64,000 bases of DNA. It comes from Ciona intestinalis. Lineage: Eukaryota; Chordata; Ascidiacea; Phlebobranchia; Cionidae. The DNA is taken from NCBI RefSeq assembly GCF_000224145.3, contig NC_020178.2, positions 578,986 through 642,985 of the forward strand. The letters are read 5' to 3'. The position numbers were made by a program, and so were the translations under genes. Positions 10,444 through 21,323 of the stretch are shown in pieces. The first letter of the stretch is position 1. Every line of letters begins with the position of its first letter. Below the pieces are notes generated by a model. The model was given only the letters and a program-made list of their open reading frames with translations, was not told where the DNA came from and searched no databases.

Positions 10444-13400
10444 TCAAACTGAAATACCGCTCTCTGGCACCATCTGGTAAGCAGAGTTGCTCTTCTCAAA
10501 CAGGGAAGAGACGGGGGCAAGCGGTTGATCTTCTGGCGGTGTTTTACCAGTTTCATTATCAGGATTAGGCGATGTTATATTTATACTAATTTCTTTTTCA
10601 TACTCTTCTCGTAACCTGAAAAAAAGTTCAGAGACAAATAATAAACGTAAAAGTTAATGAATGTAACTTATTTATCTTCACGTGGCGGGGCAACGACAGT
10701 TATAACATAGGTGTTGTGTTTCTTTAGGCCCTGTTTTTTTATGAGTTGCTTTATTAAGTAACATTGTAGGTGATTGTATTTTTATTTTTTATTTCTATTT
10801 TTTTTTTTAATGGCTGGCACTTTAAACAACCCATTAGTGACCACTGGTATGGAGCAATTGCCATTAAGTGTCTTTCTCAAGGACACATCTGCCAATAGCA
10901 TTAGCACAACCTTCTTTTATTATATAAATCTAACATACCTTTTCAGATATTCTTTTAAAGCTTCACTGCTTAACTTAGAACTTCTAGAGACTTGAAGTAA
11001 TTTTGTGGCAAATCTAGAAAATTGGAATATATCATAACTGTATAATATTTAAAACCTTTTAAAACTAATGGTCACAGTGCTGAGATTTATTCTATATGTG
11101 TGAGGTCTATTAGAGTCTAAGATTATCTCAATACCTAGATGTATATATAGTAGGGTGGGGGAAAATGGGACGACTTTAGCACATAATATTCAAATATCCT
11201 GATCGTGTTTTAAACAATCAACAACCGTCTATGGGAGTCGTGAGGACACAGTTTAATAATTCTTTGAATGTTCTTTGTTTACTAGCAAATGATACGAGAA
11301 AATAGAATCAAAAGGTGTCCCATCTTTCCCACCCTTCCATATATACATAGATATAAGTATGAATGAATATCACTTATGCCCACATGGCTGTGAAACAGCA
11401 GTGCCTACTTACGAGTTACCATGTATGTAACTTTGTGAATGGCAGTTCTTCACATAAGTTAGATTCATTCATTCATATAGTACCCCAATAATTCACCTGT
11501 AGTCAGCGTTGTCCTTTTTCCTCTCAGCAGTTGTAACAATATCAGCCGTATCTGAAGTCTCTTGCATACTGGCTGCTATTTCCCGCGCTTGTGACATCAC
11601 AGAGGATGGAAAATTGAACAATTCAGCTAACTGTAGACCTGGAATATAATATATTTATTTCATGTAATGCCTAAAAGAATGAATTTAACCTATTTAAGCC
11701 TGATTGAATGTAAGTTATTCATCCTTGCATGGAAGGTTATGATAGTCGTTAAAACACGGGTGTTCTGTTTCATACACCTTGTGACCACTTTAAAGCTATG
11801 AATGATTGAATGAAGAACATAACCTATTTATCCTTGCATGGTGTGGCAACTAAAGTCGTTATAACACAAGTGTTCAATTACAAAAACTTTATGACCGCTT
11901 TCAAGTTACAATGTATGTAACTTTGTGGGTTAGTTTTTAATTTATAGTTGATCATTTAGACAACCAATTAGTTAACACAAAAAAGCCGACATGACGTGTA
12001 TGAAACAGAACACCCGTGTTATAAAATTTATAGGCTTATTTAATTTATATTAGTATATTTATGTAGTCCTAAATGAGATCCCAATTTGAGATATCATTTA
12101 TATTCATATTAAAAACATATTTAAAGTTAACAAAATTTTACCGTAATGTTTTTCTTCTGTGTGTCCTTTTGACAAAACATAAGTGTAACTTACTTTTCGT
12201 AAACTGCCTTTCGCAGATACTATGTGTTGTATCTAAAAAGACACTCATGTTATAACTTAAAAGTGAGCATGAGGTGTATGAATACACCATGTGTGTCTGG
12301 TGTATAAAAAGACAACCATGTTATTACTTGATAGTGAGCATAAAGTGTATGAATACACAATGTGTATCTGGTGTAAAAAAACACCCATGTTATAACTCAA
12401 CAGTGAACATGAGGTGTATGAATACACCATGTGTGTCTGGTGTATAAGAAGACTCCCATGTTATAACTTGACAGTGAGCATGAAGTGTATGAATACACCA
12501 TGTGTGTCTGGTGTATAAGACGACACCCATGTTATAACTCGACAGTGAGCATGGGGTGTATGAATACACCATGTGTAGTGTGTCTAGTGCATAAGAAGAC
12601 ACTGATATGCCTATGTATTTTTAGGCAAGACACTTAAAATACGTTCTCAAACCCAGTGGTCACTAATAGGTTGTAGCACTCTGGATGTTGGTAAAGGGGC
12701 CAACTCTCGCCTAAACCTCAGCTCCCATGGCATGCCATGCTGTAGTATCTTACCCATATAGAATATAAAACAGATAAAAAGACAAAACATACCTGCATAT
12801 GATAATTTTCCACGTTGGGGTAAATTGTCTCCAAACGACACAACTCAAGAAAATGAGTTGCAAAAAATGTGAAAGACTGAAAATTAAAAACACATTTCAG
12901 ATTTTTACAGCCGTTATTGTAATTGAATAGATGAATAGATGTCACTTAATTATCCAATGGCAGTCGTTATAACACAGGTGTTATGTTTCATACACCTCAC
13001 GCCTGTTTACGTGTTATCACATATGTAACTTTGTCGGTCACTATTTAATACAATCCAAAAGGGGCCACTAGGTTACAGCAATTGCCATTATTTATAAAAA
13101 AACAAGTTAGTGGTCACTAATGGGTTGTCAAAAAAAAAAAAAATAAATAAATAATCACCTACAAAGTAACATACATGGTAACTCGTAAGCTGACAGGCGT
13201 ATAAACACCCGTGTTATAACGACTGTCTTTCCGGCAACAGGAGCATAAAGTAAGTTACATTTATTCATTCAAACACGCCCGTAATGATAGCAGCATCAAG
13301 TCTTGAACCCATAACCTTTCAGCTACAGCCAAACCACTGTACCATAGACAGTTATTATAACACTAAATACCTTTTGAACTAGCAGGAATTCTGAAATAGC

Positions 13401-16400
13401 CCAACATAGTCCAATTCCTTCTTCAGTTGATGTACCGCGGCCTAATTCATCGATTAGAATTAAACTGTTGCCTTCGCAGTTTTGTAAGATGTAGTTTATC
13501 TGGGGGGAGGGGCGTGTAAATATGATGGACCTTGTGCTCGCTGTCGAGGTATAACGGAAGTTGGATTTTATTATACGCCAGACACACATGGTGTATACAT
13601 GTTCACTGTTGAGTTATTACGAGGGTGTCTTCCTATACACCAAACACACATGGTGTATTCATACACCTCATACTTACTGTCAAGTTATAACATGGGTGTC
13701 TTCTTATACACCAGAAACACATGGTGTATTCATACACCTCATGCTCACTGTCAACCCCCAAACCTCTTTCATCTCGAGCACAAACGTAGAAGAGTTCGTC
13801 TCCATGTCGTCATCACTTCCGATCCTCGAGAAGATTTGATCCGAGATGCGGAAAGATGCAAAGTCAGCTGGGACGAAACATCCGATCTGTGCCATCACCT
13901 GGAAATGAACAAATAAATAAAAAATTTACCAAATGGTGATTGTATCCAATTAATTGATGAATATATATTTAATTCGTTTGTAAATATAAATAAATAAATG
14001 TAACTTATTTATTCTTGCATGACGGAGCAACAATAGTGGTTATAACACCGGTGTTCTGTTTTATACACCTCGTGCCCGCTTACGAGTTATCATATATGTA
14101 ACTTTTTGGGTGATTATTTTTTAATACATGGCCAACAATTTAGACAATCCAAAAGGTGGAGCAATTGCCGTTAGGTTCTTTACCCCAAAAATGTAGTGTA
14201 ACTAAAAAAGAAATTTCCTAAAACTTTAAGAAAAAAACCCTACCTGTAATAACGCTATCATTTTCAAATAAGTTGACTTGCCACTCATATTTGGTCCCGT
14301 AATCACGCTAAAGTTGGTCCCATCAGCTGCGTATATGTTGTTTGGGACCAAAGATGGCAGCACACGATCCAACACAGGGTGCCGACCACTTTTAACTGCC
14401 AGAGTGTCCGTAAATTCGGGACGAACTAAAAAATGTTGTTTTACAAAGTTTTTAAGATATTTTATTTATCCTTGCATGGCCGGCAAACGATAGTTGTTGT
14501 TACACAGATGTTCTGTTTTAAATTGTAAATAAATTAATATTTTTTTAATAAGAAGCATATTTTTTTTAAGAAACCACTGGATTGGAGCAATTGTCGTTAA
14601 GTGTCTTGCCCAAAAACATATACGCCCACAATGGTAGCAGCGACGAGCCTTGAACCCATTACCTCTAGGCTATAGGCAGGCACACAAACTAAATTATCAA
14701 CGGCCTTAAAAATAAGTAAACATCTATATATATATATATATATAAAAGTACCTACCACAATCAGTAACTGTTCTAACATGAGCAAATGACATAAGCATAT
14801 CTAGTGTAGATACAATCTCAGATAGGTTGTATAAACATCCTATACAAGTCCGCACTTCTGATAAGAGTTCTGTTACAAGACTGTGGGAAAAAAGAAAGGT
14901 ATTGTTAATACACAAAGCAGTTATCTAATATATATCAAATAAAATGAATCATAAATGTAACTTGTTTATTCTCACGTGGCCAAATAACAGTCGTTATAAC
15001 ACAGGTGTTCTGTTTCATACACCTTGTGCTTGCTTACAAGTTACCACGTATGTAACTTTCTGGGTTAATTATTTATTTATTTTTATATATGGCTGACACC
15101 TTGGACAAACCATAAGGGACCACTGGGGTTAGAGCAATTACTTAGCAGGTTTATGNNNNNNNNNNNNNNNNNNNNNNNNNNNNNNNNNNNNNNNNNNNNN
15201 NNNNNNNNNNNNNNNNNNNNNNNNNNNNNNNNNNNNNNNNNNNNNNNNNNNNNNNNNNNNNNNNNNNNNNNNNNNNNNNNTATGTTTTAGTACAGCAGTT
15301 TTACATAAAACAGCTTTTACCCTGCTATTATTAAAATATAAAAAGGAAAAACTGAAAAAAGAACATTGAACTAATAAAAAACTATCCTAAAAAAAGAAAC
15401 ACTGCTAAATAAATAAAATCACCACAGAAAAAACTGGGAACATTGACAATAAAGACACTGCTCAACACTGAACTACTAGATGGCAACACTGAAAAACTAA
15501 ATGGCACCTCTGCAAAAAATAAATGGCAACACTGCTCACCCAAAGAAGAGCTCTGAAGAGTTTGAAAGATCCTCCACGCAATCTAGCCTCCCTTGGATGG
15601 TCTCAACATCATTAGGAGGTTGGAGGACGTTACATCGGAGAAGACGGGATCCTCCCTGTGTCTTTGTGTGGTTCAGAACACCATATAAAGATTGGTCGCT
15701 TCTGAAGAAAAAAATTTATTAACATTTTTTTAAGTAGGTTTTCATTTAAAAAAATAATGAAATTTAGAAGGATTTTTAAGGAAATATTTTAGCTTTTTAG
15801 AAATTGGTAATTTGCGTTTGTCTGGCGCTGTGGCTTAGTGGTTAGGCGATTACATTGTAACCGAAGGATACCGGGTTCAATGCCCCATACTGGTAGGTGT
15901 ATGTGTCTTGGGCAAAACATTTAATAGACATTGCTCCAACCCAGTGGTCACTAATGGGTTGTAGCACCCTGGATGTAGTGGTAATGGCCAACTCTGGCCT
16001 AAATCCGAAGCCCCACGTCTTGCCCTACTGTAGGACCTCACTCATGTAGATAACAAATAAAAAAAGGTTCAAAACCTGTATAAATATTCCTTACTTTGGG
16101 TCATTTAGATTCACAGCGAGTTCCAACACAGAAGAAGTACCAGCATCTATTAAAGTAGTTTGTTCGCTGCCTTTGAATACGATCCTCAATGATTCTGATG
16201 CGTATATTGTGTTTTGAACAAATTCAACATATTTTATCAATGCTGCACTGGCTGCAAGACAGTAGTATCTGAAACAAAAAATTAAAAATTTTAGGTCCCA
16301 TGGCGTGCCACGCTGTAGGACCTCCACCATATAGAAAAGAATAACAAAGGTGTGAAAATGTAAATTTAATCATTTTTGGTACCATTTTGCTAAAATAATT

Positions 16401-18910
16401 CAATCCCTCAAAATTCACAATAGCATTTTGCAAAACGGCGTGCAGTTTTTAAAGGACATATAAAGTTTACGTAACAGAAATTTGTTACATAACTAATAGA
16501 GTATAGGTCAGAGGATTTTAACAGACTTTTAGGTATGCATAAAAATTAACGGTTTTTTAGGTGTATTTAATGTAGTAATATATAGTGATGCTTAAACTGC
16601 CCAAAAAACAAAAAAAAAACACCCACAAAGTAACATATGTGGTAACTCGTAGGATGGCACGAGGTGTATGAAAGAAAACACCCGTGTTATACCGACTGTT
16701 GTTGCCCTCATACATCGGTGTTAGGGTAATCAGCCAACTGTGGCCTAAATCCTATCCCCCCCTGACAAGGACCTCACCCACATAGAATAGAAGAACAGCA
16801 CCACTACACATAGCATATTTACTTAGCTGTTACATCCATTACCACAGAGCTATTTTCCCTCATGACCAATCTTTTAATCATATCAAGACCATTTGTTTCA
16901 TTAAAGTAATGTCTTTGTACGGTTGTTATGTTAGAACTCTGTTGTGAAATGAATAGAAGAGAGTTACTAGTTAGCATATAAAGTTACAAACGTGGTAACT
17001 TGAATATAACAGACACGGTGAATATACGAGGTGAATATAACAACTTTGTTTACTAACAAACAAAACGTTAAAGGAGAATAAAAACATGTACCATCTTACC
17101 CCAAACTACTATACCCCAATTTACATAACTAAATAACTTAACAAAAATATCACACAGTACAAACAAACTATGTCTATAACATACCTGAAAATTCTCATTC
17201 ACAAATTTGAACACTTGTGTCATGCTCCCATTATCACACATCGTGCTTGGAAAAACTATTTCAATCGGAGACAAAATCTGAAGCTTTGTGAGCGTTTTCA
17301 CATAAGTTTGAGAGTCCGAAAATTGGGATAACGTCAGAATTGGATTTTTTAAGTCAATTGAAGCCATTCCTATTTCGCCTCTGTTTATAATAGTAAGGTT
17401 TATATGAGGTATAGTTAGTAGTTTGGGTGCGTTTTGCTATTTTATTTAATATTTGTGAGGTCCTACTGTGTGGTAGTAACTCAAAAGCGAGCACGAGGTG
17501 TATGAAACAGAACACCCATGTTATAACGACTGTCTTTTTCAGGCCATGTGAGGATAAATAAGTTACATTTATTCATAACTCAAAGTTGACACGAGGTGTA
17601 TGAAACAGAACACCTGTGTTATAACGACTGTCATTACTCCGCCATGCAAGAATTAATAAGTTACATTCATTCATTTATTCTAAAGTGGGCACAAAGTGTA
17701 TGAAACAGAACACTTGTCCTATAACAACTGCCATTACCCCGCTATGCACTGATAAATAAGTTACATTCATTCATTTATTCATTCATTATTTAACTACCTG
17801 GCTAGACCCCTGCCTTCTACAATGGTCACCACAATTGAAGGATCATTATTTCTTGGCGTTTCTGATACTTTCGGAGTGTTACGACTACGTGGCGTGGTTC
17901 GTGGTGTACTTTTATATCCACTAGGTGTAACTATAGACCTCCTGGGCGTGCTCTTGGTCAAATTAGAAGAACTGGGTGCCCTGTGAAAAATAATACAGTT
18001 AAATAAATGAGTATGAATTATTTTTTCTTATGTTGTAGAGTAATGAAAGCCGTTATAATACGAGTGTTCTGTTTTATGCACCTCGTGCCCGCTTACGAGT
18101 TACTATGTATGCAACTTTGTAGGTAATTATTTTTTTATGTATTACTATATCTGTCAAAATATTGTTTTCTTGTAGTAATAGTAAATTAGTATGTAGATCT
18201 GAGTATTTATATTTACCTGCTATTCGGCCTGAAGATTGGTGTTCTTTGTGCTACATTAGGAAAAGATCCAACTCTTTTTGGAGGGTAACCACTGGGTACC
18301 TGGAACACTGTGCAGAAAAATAAATGAATTTAACTTATTTATCCTTTGCGGGGCAATGACAGTTGTTATAACAGAGGTGTTCTGTCTTATTTGAGAAAGC
18401 ATGTAAGTAACTTTGTGGGTGATTCTTTTTGATAATAAAACAATTTTATTCAAAACCTGTTGTGTTTGGGTCATAGCAAATTATGCCAGTGCCGTCAAAT
18501 TAAGCCTATGTTGTCATTGTCTCACCATGTGAAGATAAATAAGTTACACTCATTCATTTATTCAATATTTTACCTGGGGTACTTGACTTGCTGGAAGTAG
18601 AAGCTTCATCAGAAGCAAGGAGAGTCCTGTCCGTAAAGTTATGTGATAACTTCACTCTGTTCTTCGGTGTGCAATTATCACTTGAATTAGCTTGAAAATT
18701 TGATTTTGCGACAAAAACATAGTTGCATTTAGGTGTAGTAGGTGTAAATGGTGATATATTAGCTCGGTTAGAAGGTCCAGCTTGTTCTATTGTTTTATGG
18801 AACGTACTGTCACATACTGTGGAAGATTGCAATGTTGTTTCGTCGCCAAAATCGGATGTTTCTGGAGTTTCAAGAAGTCCGTATCTGTATTTAGGTTTCC
18901 TATGTGCCAT
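10444..18910 (-). CDS. MSH4: MutS homologue 4 (meiotic MSH4)
   Basis: Partner of MSH5 in the meiotic MutS-gamma complex, which stabilises crossover intermediates. Sixteen exons read in phase: 18574-18910, 18217-18307, 17798-17980, 17185-17380, 16823-16938, 16095-16268, 15540-15701, then a break at the N gap, 14756-14880, 14244-14425, 13764-13898, 13371-13499, 12793-12876, 12142-12232, 11497-11638, 10939-11013 and 10444-10615 (797 residues visible). Seen: low-complexity Ser/Thr/Pro N terminus (about 200 residues), the MSH4-type [13 protein letters not shown] motif, core segment [14 protein letters not shown], Walker [10 protein letters not shown], Walker [14 protein letters not shown], the [10 protein letters not shown] switch region and the C-terminal dimerisation region. 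There is no MutS mismatch-recognition domain, as expected for MSH4. Lever-domain sequence between 15540 and 14880 is missing, very likely in the gap. Introns are full of repeats. Confidence 0.96.
10665..10905 (-). repeat. Family A SINE-like copy
   Basis: Tail to head on the plus strand: 'tttatcttcacgtggcgggg', 'gttgtgtttc', 'taacattgtaggtgatt', then 'ggagcaattgccattaagtg'. Lies in the last-but-one intron of MSH4. Confidence 0.8.
11148..11340. mobile_element. Family B MITE copy in MSH4 intron
   Basis: 'tagtagggtgggggaaaatg' at the left end and 'catctttcccacccttcca' at the right, with the usual 'aatatcctgatcgtg' interior. Confidence 0.9.
11690..12030 (-). repeat. Two adjacent family A tail fragments
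   Basis: Copies beginning near 11700 and 11812, both with 'cacctt.tgaccactt' type motifs. The second continues through 'atgtatgtaactttgtggg' and a short inverted remnant near 12000-12025. Confidence 0.7.
12238..12605. repeat. Family D minisatellite, about five 71-bp units
   Basis: Each unit reads 'gagcatgaggtgtatgaat', 'acaccatgtgtgtctggtgt', 'ataagaagacacccatg', 'ttataact'. Starts about 71 bp apart. The array begins a few bases upstream of the MSH4 exon 12142-12232. It makes spurious open frames on the minus strand. Confidence 0.9.
12655..12775 (-). repeat. Family E SINE tail
   Basis: Contains 'cactctggatgttggtaa', 'ggccaactctcgcctaaac' and 'ccatggcatgccatgctgta', matching the body of the full-length copy at 15823. 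Confidence 0.7.
12950..13355. repeat. Nested family A copies
   Basis: A minus-oriented copy (12950-13100) breaks off at 'gcaattgccatta'. A plus-oriented copy (about 13102-13270, ending 'gttacatttattcattc') follows. Then the minus copy resumes with its tRNA-like head (13275-13355, reverse of 'gggttcaagacttgatgctg'). This is a SINE inserted in a SINE. Confidence 0.75.
13570..13755. repeat. Family D minisatellite, about 2.6 units, beside an MSH4 exon
   Basis: Reverse orientation to the 12238 array. It ends about 9 bp from the donor of MSH4 exon 13764-13898 (donor GTTTGG), so repeat DNA almost abuts coding sequence. Confidence 0.9.
14000..14185 (-). repeat. Family A SINE-like copy
   Basis: 'cttgcatgacggagcaa', 'gtgcccgcttacgagttatc' and 'gtaactttttgggtgatta' in the standard order, in an MSH4 intron. 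Confidence 0.8.
14465..14692 (-). repeat. Family A SINE-like copy with tRNA-like head
   Basis: The tail begins 'tccttgcatggccggcaaac' and is internally deleted. The head is present at 14618-14690 as the reverse complement of 'gggttcaaggctcgtcgctg', including a B-box-like GGTTCAA. Confidence 0.75.
14950..15148 (-). repeat. Family A SINE-like copy next to gap
   Basis: 'cacgtggccaaataacag' to 'ggaccactggggttagagc'. It runs up to the N gap at 15156, so repeat content probably caused the assembly break. Confidence 0.8.
15156..15280. other. Assembly gap (125 N) inside MSH4
   Basis: Run of N between exons 15540-15701 and 14756-14880. The MSH4 lever-domain coding sequence that should lie between these exons is not elsewhere in the intron, so the real gap is probably larger than 125 bp. 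Confidence 0.95.
15823..16065 (+). mobile_element. Family E SINE, near full length, tRNA-like head
   Basis: The head (15823-15897) has an A-box-like 'tggcttagtggttagg' (15831-15846) and a B-box-like 'gggttcaatgccc' (15873-15885) at tRNA-like spacing. The body follows: 'cttgggcaaaacattt', 'cccagtggtcactaatggg', 'caccctggatgtagtgg', and the A-rich end 'aacaaataaaaaaa'. The 'gtggtcactaatgggttg' block is shared with family A. Confidence 0.85.
16272..16350 (-). repeat. Family E SINE fragment
   Basis: 'aggtcccatggcgtgccac' and 'gtaggacctccaccatatag', directly beside the acceptor of MSH4 exon 16095-16268. Confidence 0.65.
16610..16800 (+). repeat. Family A tail followed by family E fragment
   Basis: 'acccacaaagtaacatatg', 'ggcacgaggtgtatgaaag' and 'cccgtgttataccgactgtt', then from about 16715 'ggtaatcagccaactgtggc' and 'gacctcacccacatagaat'. 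Confidence 0.7.
17485..17790 (+). repeat. Three head-to-tail family A tails
   Basis: Three successive copies of 'gcacgaggtgtatgaaacag' through 'ataagttacattcattc', starting about 17490, 17590 and 17688. They end about 8 bp from the donor of MSH4 exon 17798-17980. Confidence 0.85.
18005..18140 (-). repeat. Family A SINE-like fragment
   Basis: 'gtaatgaaagccgttata', 'cctcgtgcccgcttacgag' and 'atgcaactttgtaggtaatt'. Confidence 0.75.
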
Positions 18911-19246
18911 TCTGTACTAAAATAGAAAGAATATATCTTTATATAGAAGTAAAAAACTCTCCTGTTAAAAAAGAAAAAATTTAAGTACAGAAATTACGCT
19001 TTTTAAAGGAAGAGCAATTTATTTATGTATTAGGTTACTTCCGGTAGCAACAACAAATGAAAATATGCTTTGTTCAGCCTAAAATTCTAAAACGTATTAT
19101 AAACCTTTACAAGTTTATATATAAGTAACTCGTAAGCTGTCACAAGGCGTATGAAACAGAACAATCGTGTTATAACGAGTGACGCTTTCCGGTCACGCGA
19201 GGATAAAGCAGTTTACAACTTTACATTCATTCATACACATATAAAT

Positions 19247-19722
19247 ACATGGGACTATACAGAGAAGACGGAAAACTTTTTCCGCTAGGCGTCGGTAATT
19301 ACTTAATTTAAAAAATACGGGAAAACGAACAAAACAGCACTACAAAGTGTTAATAAATGTAAAACAAATTAATTAAATAATAATAATACCTTTATAAATA
19401 TATAAAACACTAGTAAGAACATATTTCCCACATTATGTCGGTTATATACTGTTTACTTTCGTCGAGTCTGTGGTGTAACGGTTTGCGTGCGGTCGTTTAC
19501 TCTCTTTGTTTCATTTTTACCGGGTTCGAGTCCCGCACAGTGGAATACTTTTTTAATTTTTTTTTCAAGTTTTTTTTTGTTTGATTAGCACGAGTTTGGA
19601 GTTATGGTTTATATCTATGTGTATAAACCGTAAAACTAACTGCTCCCCATAGAATAGAGAAACGAATTTGTCATCGACTCCTAGCGGAAAAAAAATTCCG
19701 TCTTCTCTGTATAGCTCTATGT
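19247..19722. mobile_element. 476-bp inverted-repeat transposon with 9-bp target duplication carrying a tRNA-like segment
   Basis: Left end 'acatgggactatacagagaa' and right end, read in reverse, 'acatagagctatacagagaa' pair for about 45 bp through 'gacggaa' and 'ttttccgctagg'. Flanks are the perfect 9-bp repeat CATATAAAT (19238-19246 and 19723-19731). A 9-bp duplication with long inverted ends suggests a Mutator-like non-autonomous element. There is no transposase frame. The middle contains a tRNA-like region with Pol III boxes. Confidence 0.88.
19461..19543 (+). other. tRNA-like segment with Pol III A and B boxes inside a transposon
   Basis: A-box-like 'tggtgtaacgg' (19471-19481) and B-box 'gggttcgagtccc' (19522-19534, T-arm stem 4 of 5 paired), followed within about 10 bp by a T run (from 19547) that could end Pol III transcription. 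The acceptor and anticodon stems do not fold as a canonical tRNA, so I call it tRNA-like, not a tRNA gene. Confidence 0.6.
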
Positions 19723-20404
19723 CATATAAATAGCCCTAACTTCTTACAAACTCTATACAACGACTGACAAAGACTTTCTAAAATCTAAAGCCAACTATAG
19801 ATTAGCAATCCGTAGGCCTCTAATAATAAAAAACATTTAAACGCCCGCGTTTTGTTCACATTTTAAAATTGCTTGCTCGAAATTTTCCCGCGTTTTCTCG
19901 CTTTTGCCATTTAAAAATAGACATCACAATACGTAATTTTTTAAGGGACAAAATCCATTTCAGTTTATTTTCCCAACTAAACAAAAACATGTTAGCACTA
20001 AAACTGGTTTAAATACGTTTTGCTTGGACTGTTCAGCCTTATTTGTAGAAATAAACATAACTTTTAACTTCTGCAACGTAACAATTTTAATAACATGTGT
20101 AACAGGTTAATAAGAGCTAAAATATAATTGCAAACAATAATATATTTAAACATTGCATGCAAAATGTTCCCATAATTAGTATGTACTAAATTTTGCAACA
20201 GGCTACAGAAGTGACAAATTTTGTGCGAAAAACGCAAATATACCAAGTACAGCATTTTATTTGCTGGTGTGTTTACATTATAAATGTTAACTTTATTTTG
20301 GTGGCGAGTTTAAACTTTTCTGGAAAAGTAGTTATTTAAGAACTTAAAATACATTTTCTATGTCTTGTGCAAAGGTGTAACTCCAGCTTAAGTTATATGA
20401 CTAA

Positions 20405-20540
20405 TGAAAAATAGTCAAAGAATAATAAAAAGGTATCCTCACGACTCCCATGGACCGTTGTTAATTGTTTAAAACACGATCAGGCTATTTGGATATTATG
20501 AGCTAAAAGTGTCTTCAACTTCCCCCACCCTACTATATTA
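20405..20540. mobile_element. Family B MITE, left-truncated
   Basis: 'ggtatcctcacgactccca' to 'cttcccccaccctactat'. The left inverted end is missing or scrambled. Confidence 0.75.
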
Positions 20541-20719
20541 CACATACCATTATAATACCACACATACTATTATAACATCATACATTCCACTATGACATCA
20601 CTCATCACGATTCTTCTATAGATTTTAGAATCTAAATTTTCCTAATGTTCAACTGTTCATCAACAGTCCAATTCATCACCTCATAATACAGTTTCAATAC
20701 CTGTATATTATGATGATGA

Positions 20720-20940
20720 ATAAATGAAACTTATTTATCCTTGTATGATGAGGCAATGACAGTAGTTATAACACTGATGGTCTGTTTCATTCACTTCATG
20801 ACTGCTTACATGTTACCACATATGTAACTTTGTGGGTGGTGGTTTTTTGTCTGACTGACAATTTGGACCAGTGACCACTGGATGGGTACAATTGCCGTTA
20901 TTGTCTTGCCAAAGGACACATCAAAAATATAGGGAACTTT
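20720..20940 (-). repeat. Family A SINE-like copy
   Basis: 'tccttgtatgatgaggcaat', 'ttacatgttaccacatatg' and 'cattagtg'-like blocks, then 'tgggtacaattgccgttatt'. Confidence 0.75.
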
Positions 20941-21323
20941 TTCACTGGGAAACAACATTTTTGAGACACAGTTATAAGTTACCAAACGAGTGAATTAAAA
21001 ATTGATGTTTTAGCAGAAAACAGATATCTGATATTATTGTTATCTTTATATTAACAGTAACGATGGAATGATTAACTTCGACAGAACATCAATAAAATAC
21101 ACAACTTTGATTTGATCTAGAGAAAAAATAAACAGAAACATTAAAATCACTTTTTTCTTTTTTTTTTCGCTAGGAACTTCAGAAAAAGTTTTAAACGGAA
21201 GACTTTTATATTGCTTTAAAGAGAAAATAATGAAAAATCACAAAAAAATGACATGTAAATAAATATATCGTGTTAAAAATTATTTAACTCTCATTTTTGC
21301 ACAGATGTTTCGTAAAAGTAACA

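Larger units (their letters stand above)
18911..21323. other. Intergenic region between MSH4 start and Munc18 end
   Basis: Holds family A fragments (about 19120-19235 and 20720-20935), the 19247-19722 transposon with a tRNA-like insert and a family B fragment at 20405-20540. No protein-coding exon seen. Confidence 0.6.

Noticed and set aside
12390..12602. Open frames across the 71-bp arrays (also 13561-13916 and 55430-55683)
   Set aside because: Translations of family D minisatellite; the 13599-13916 frame also runs antisense to an MSH4 exon.
12238..12605. Regular 71-bp repeats considered as a CRISPR array
   Set aside because: Whole units are repeated without unique spacers, and the genome is eukaryotic.
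19461..19543. Canonical tRNA gene
   Set aside because: B-box and T-arm are good but acceptor and anticodon stems do not pair; kept only as tRNA-like.
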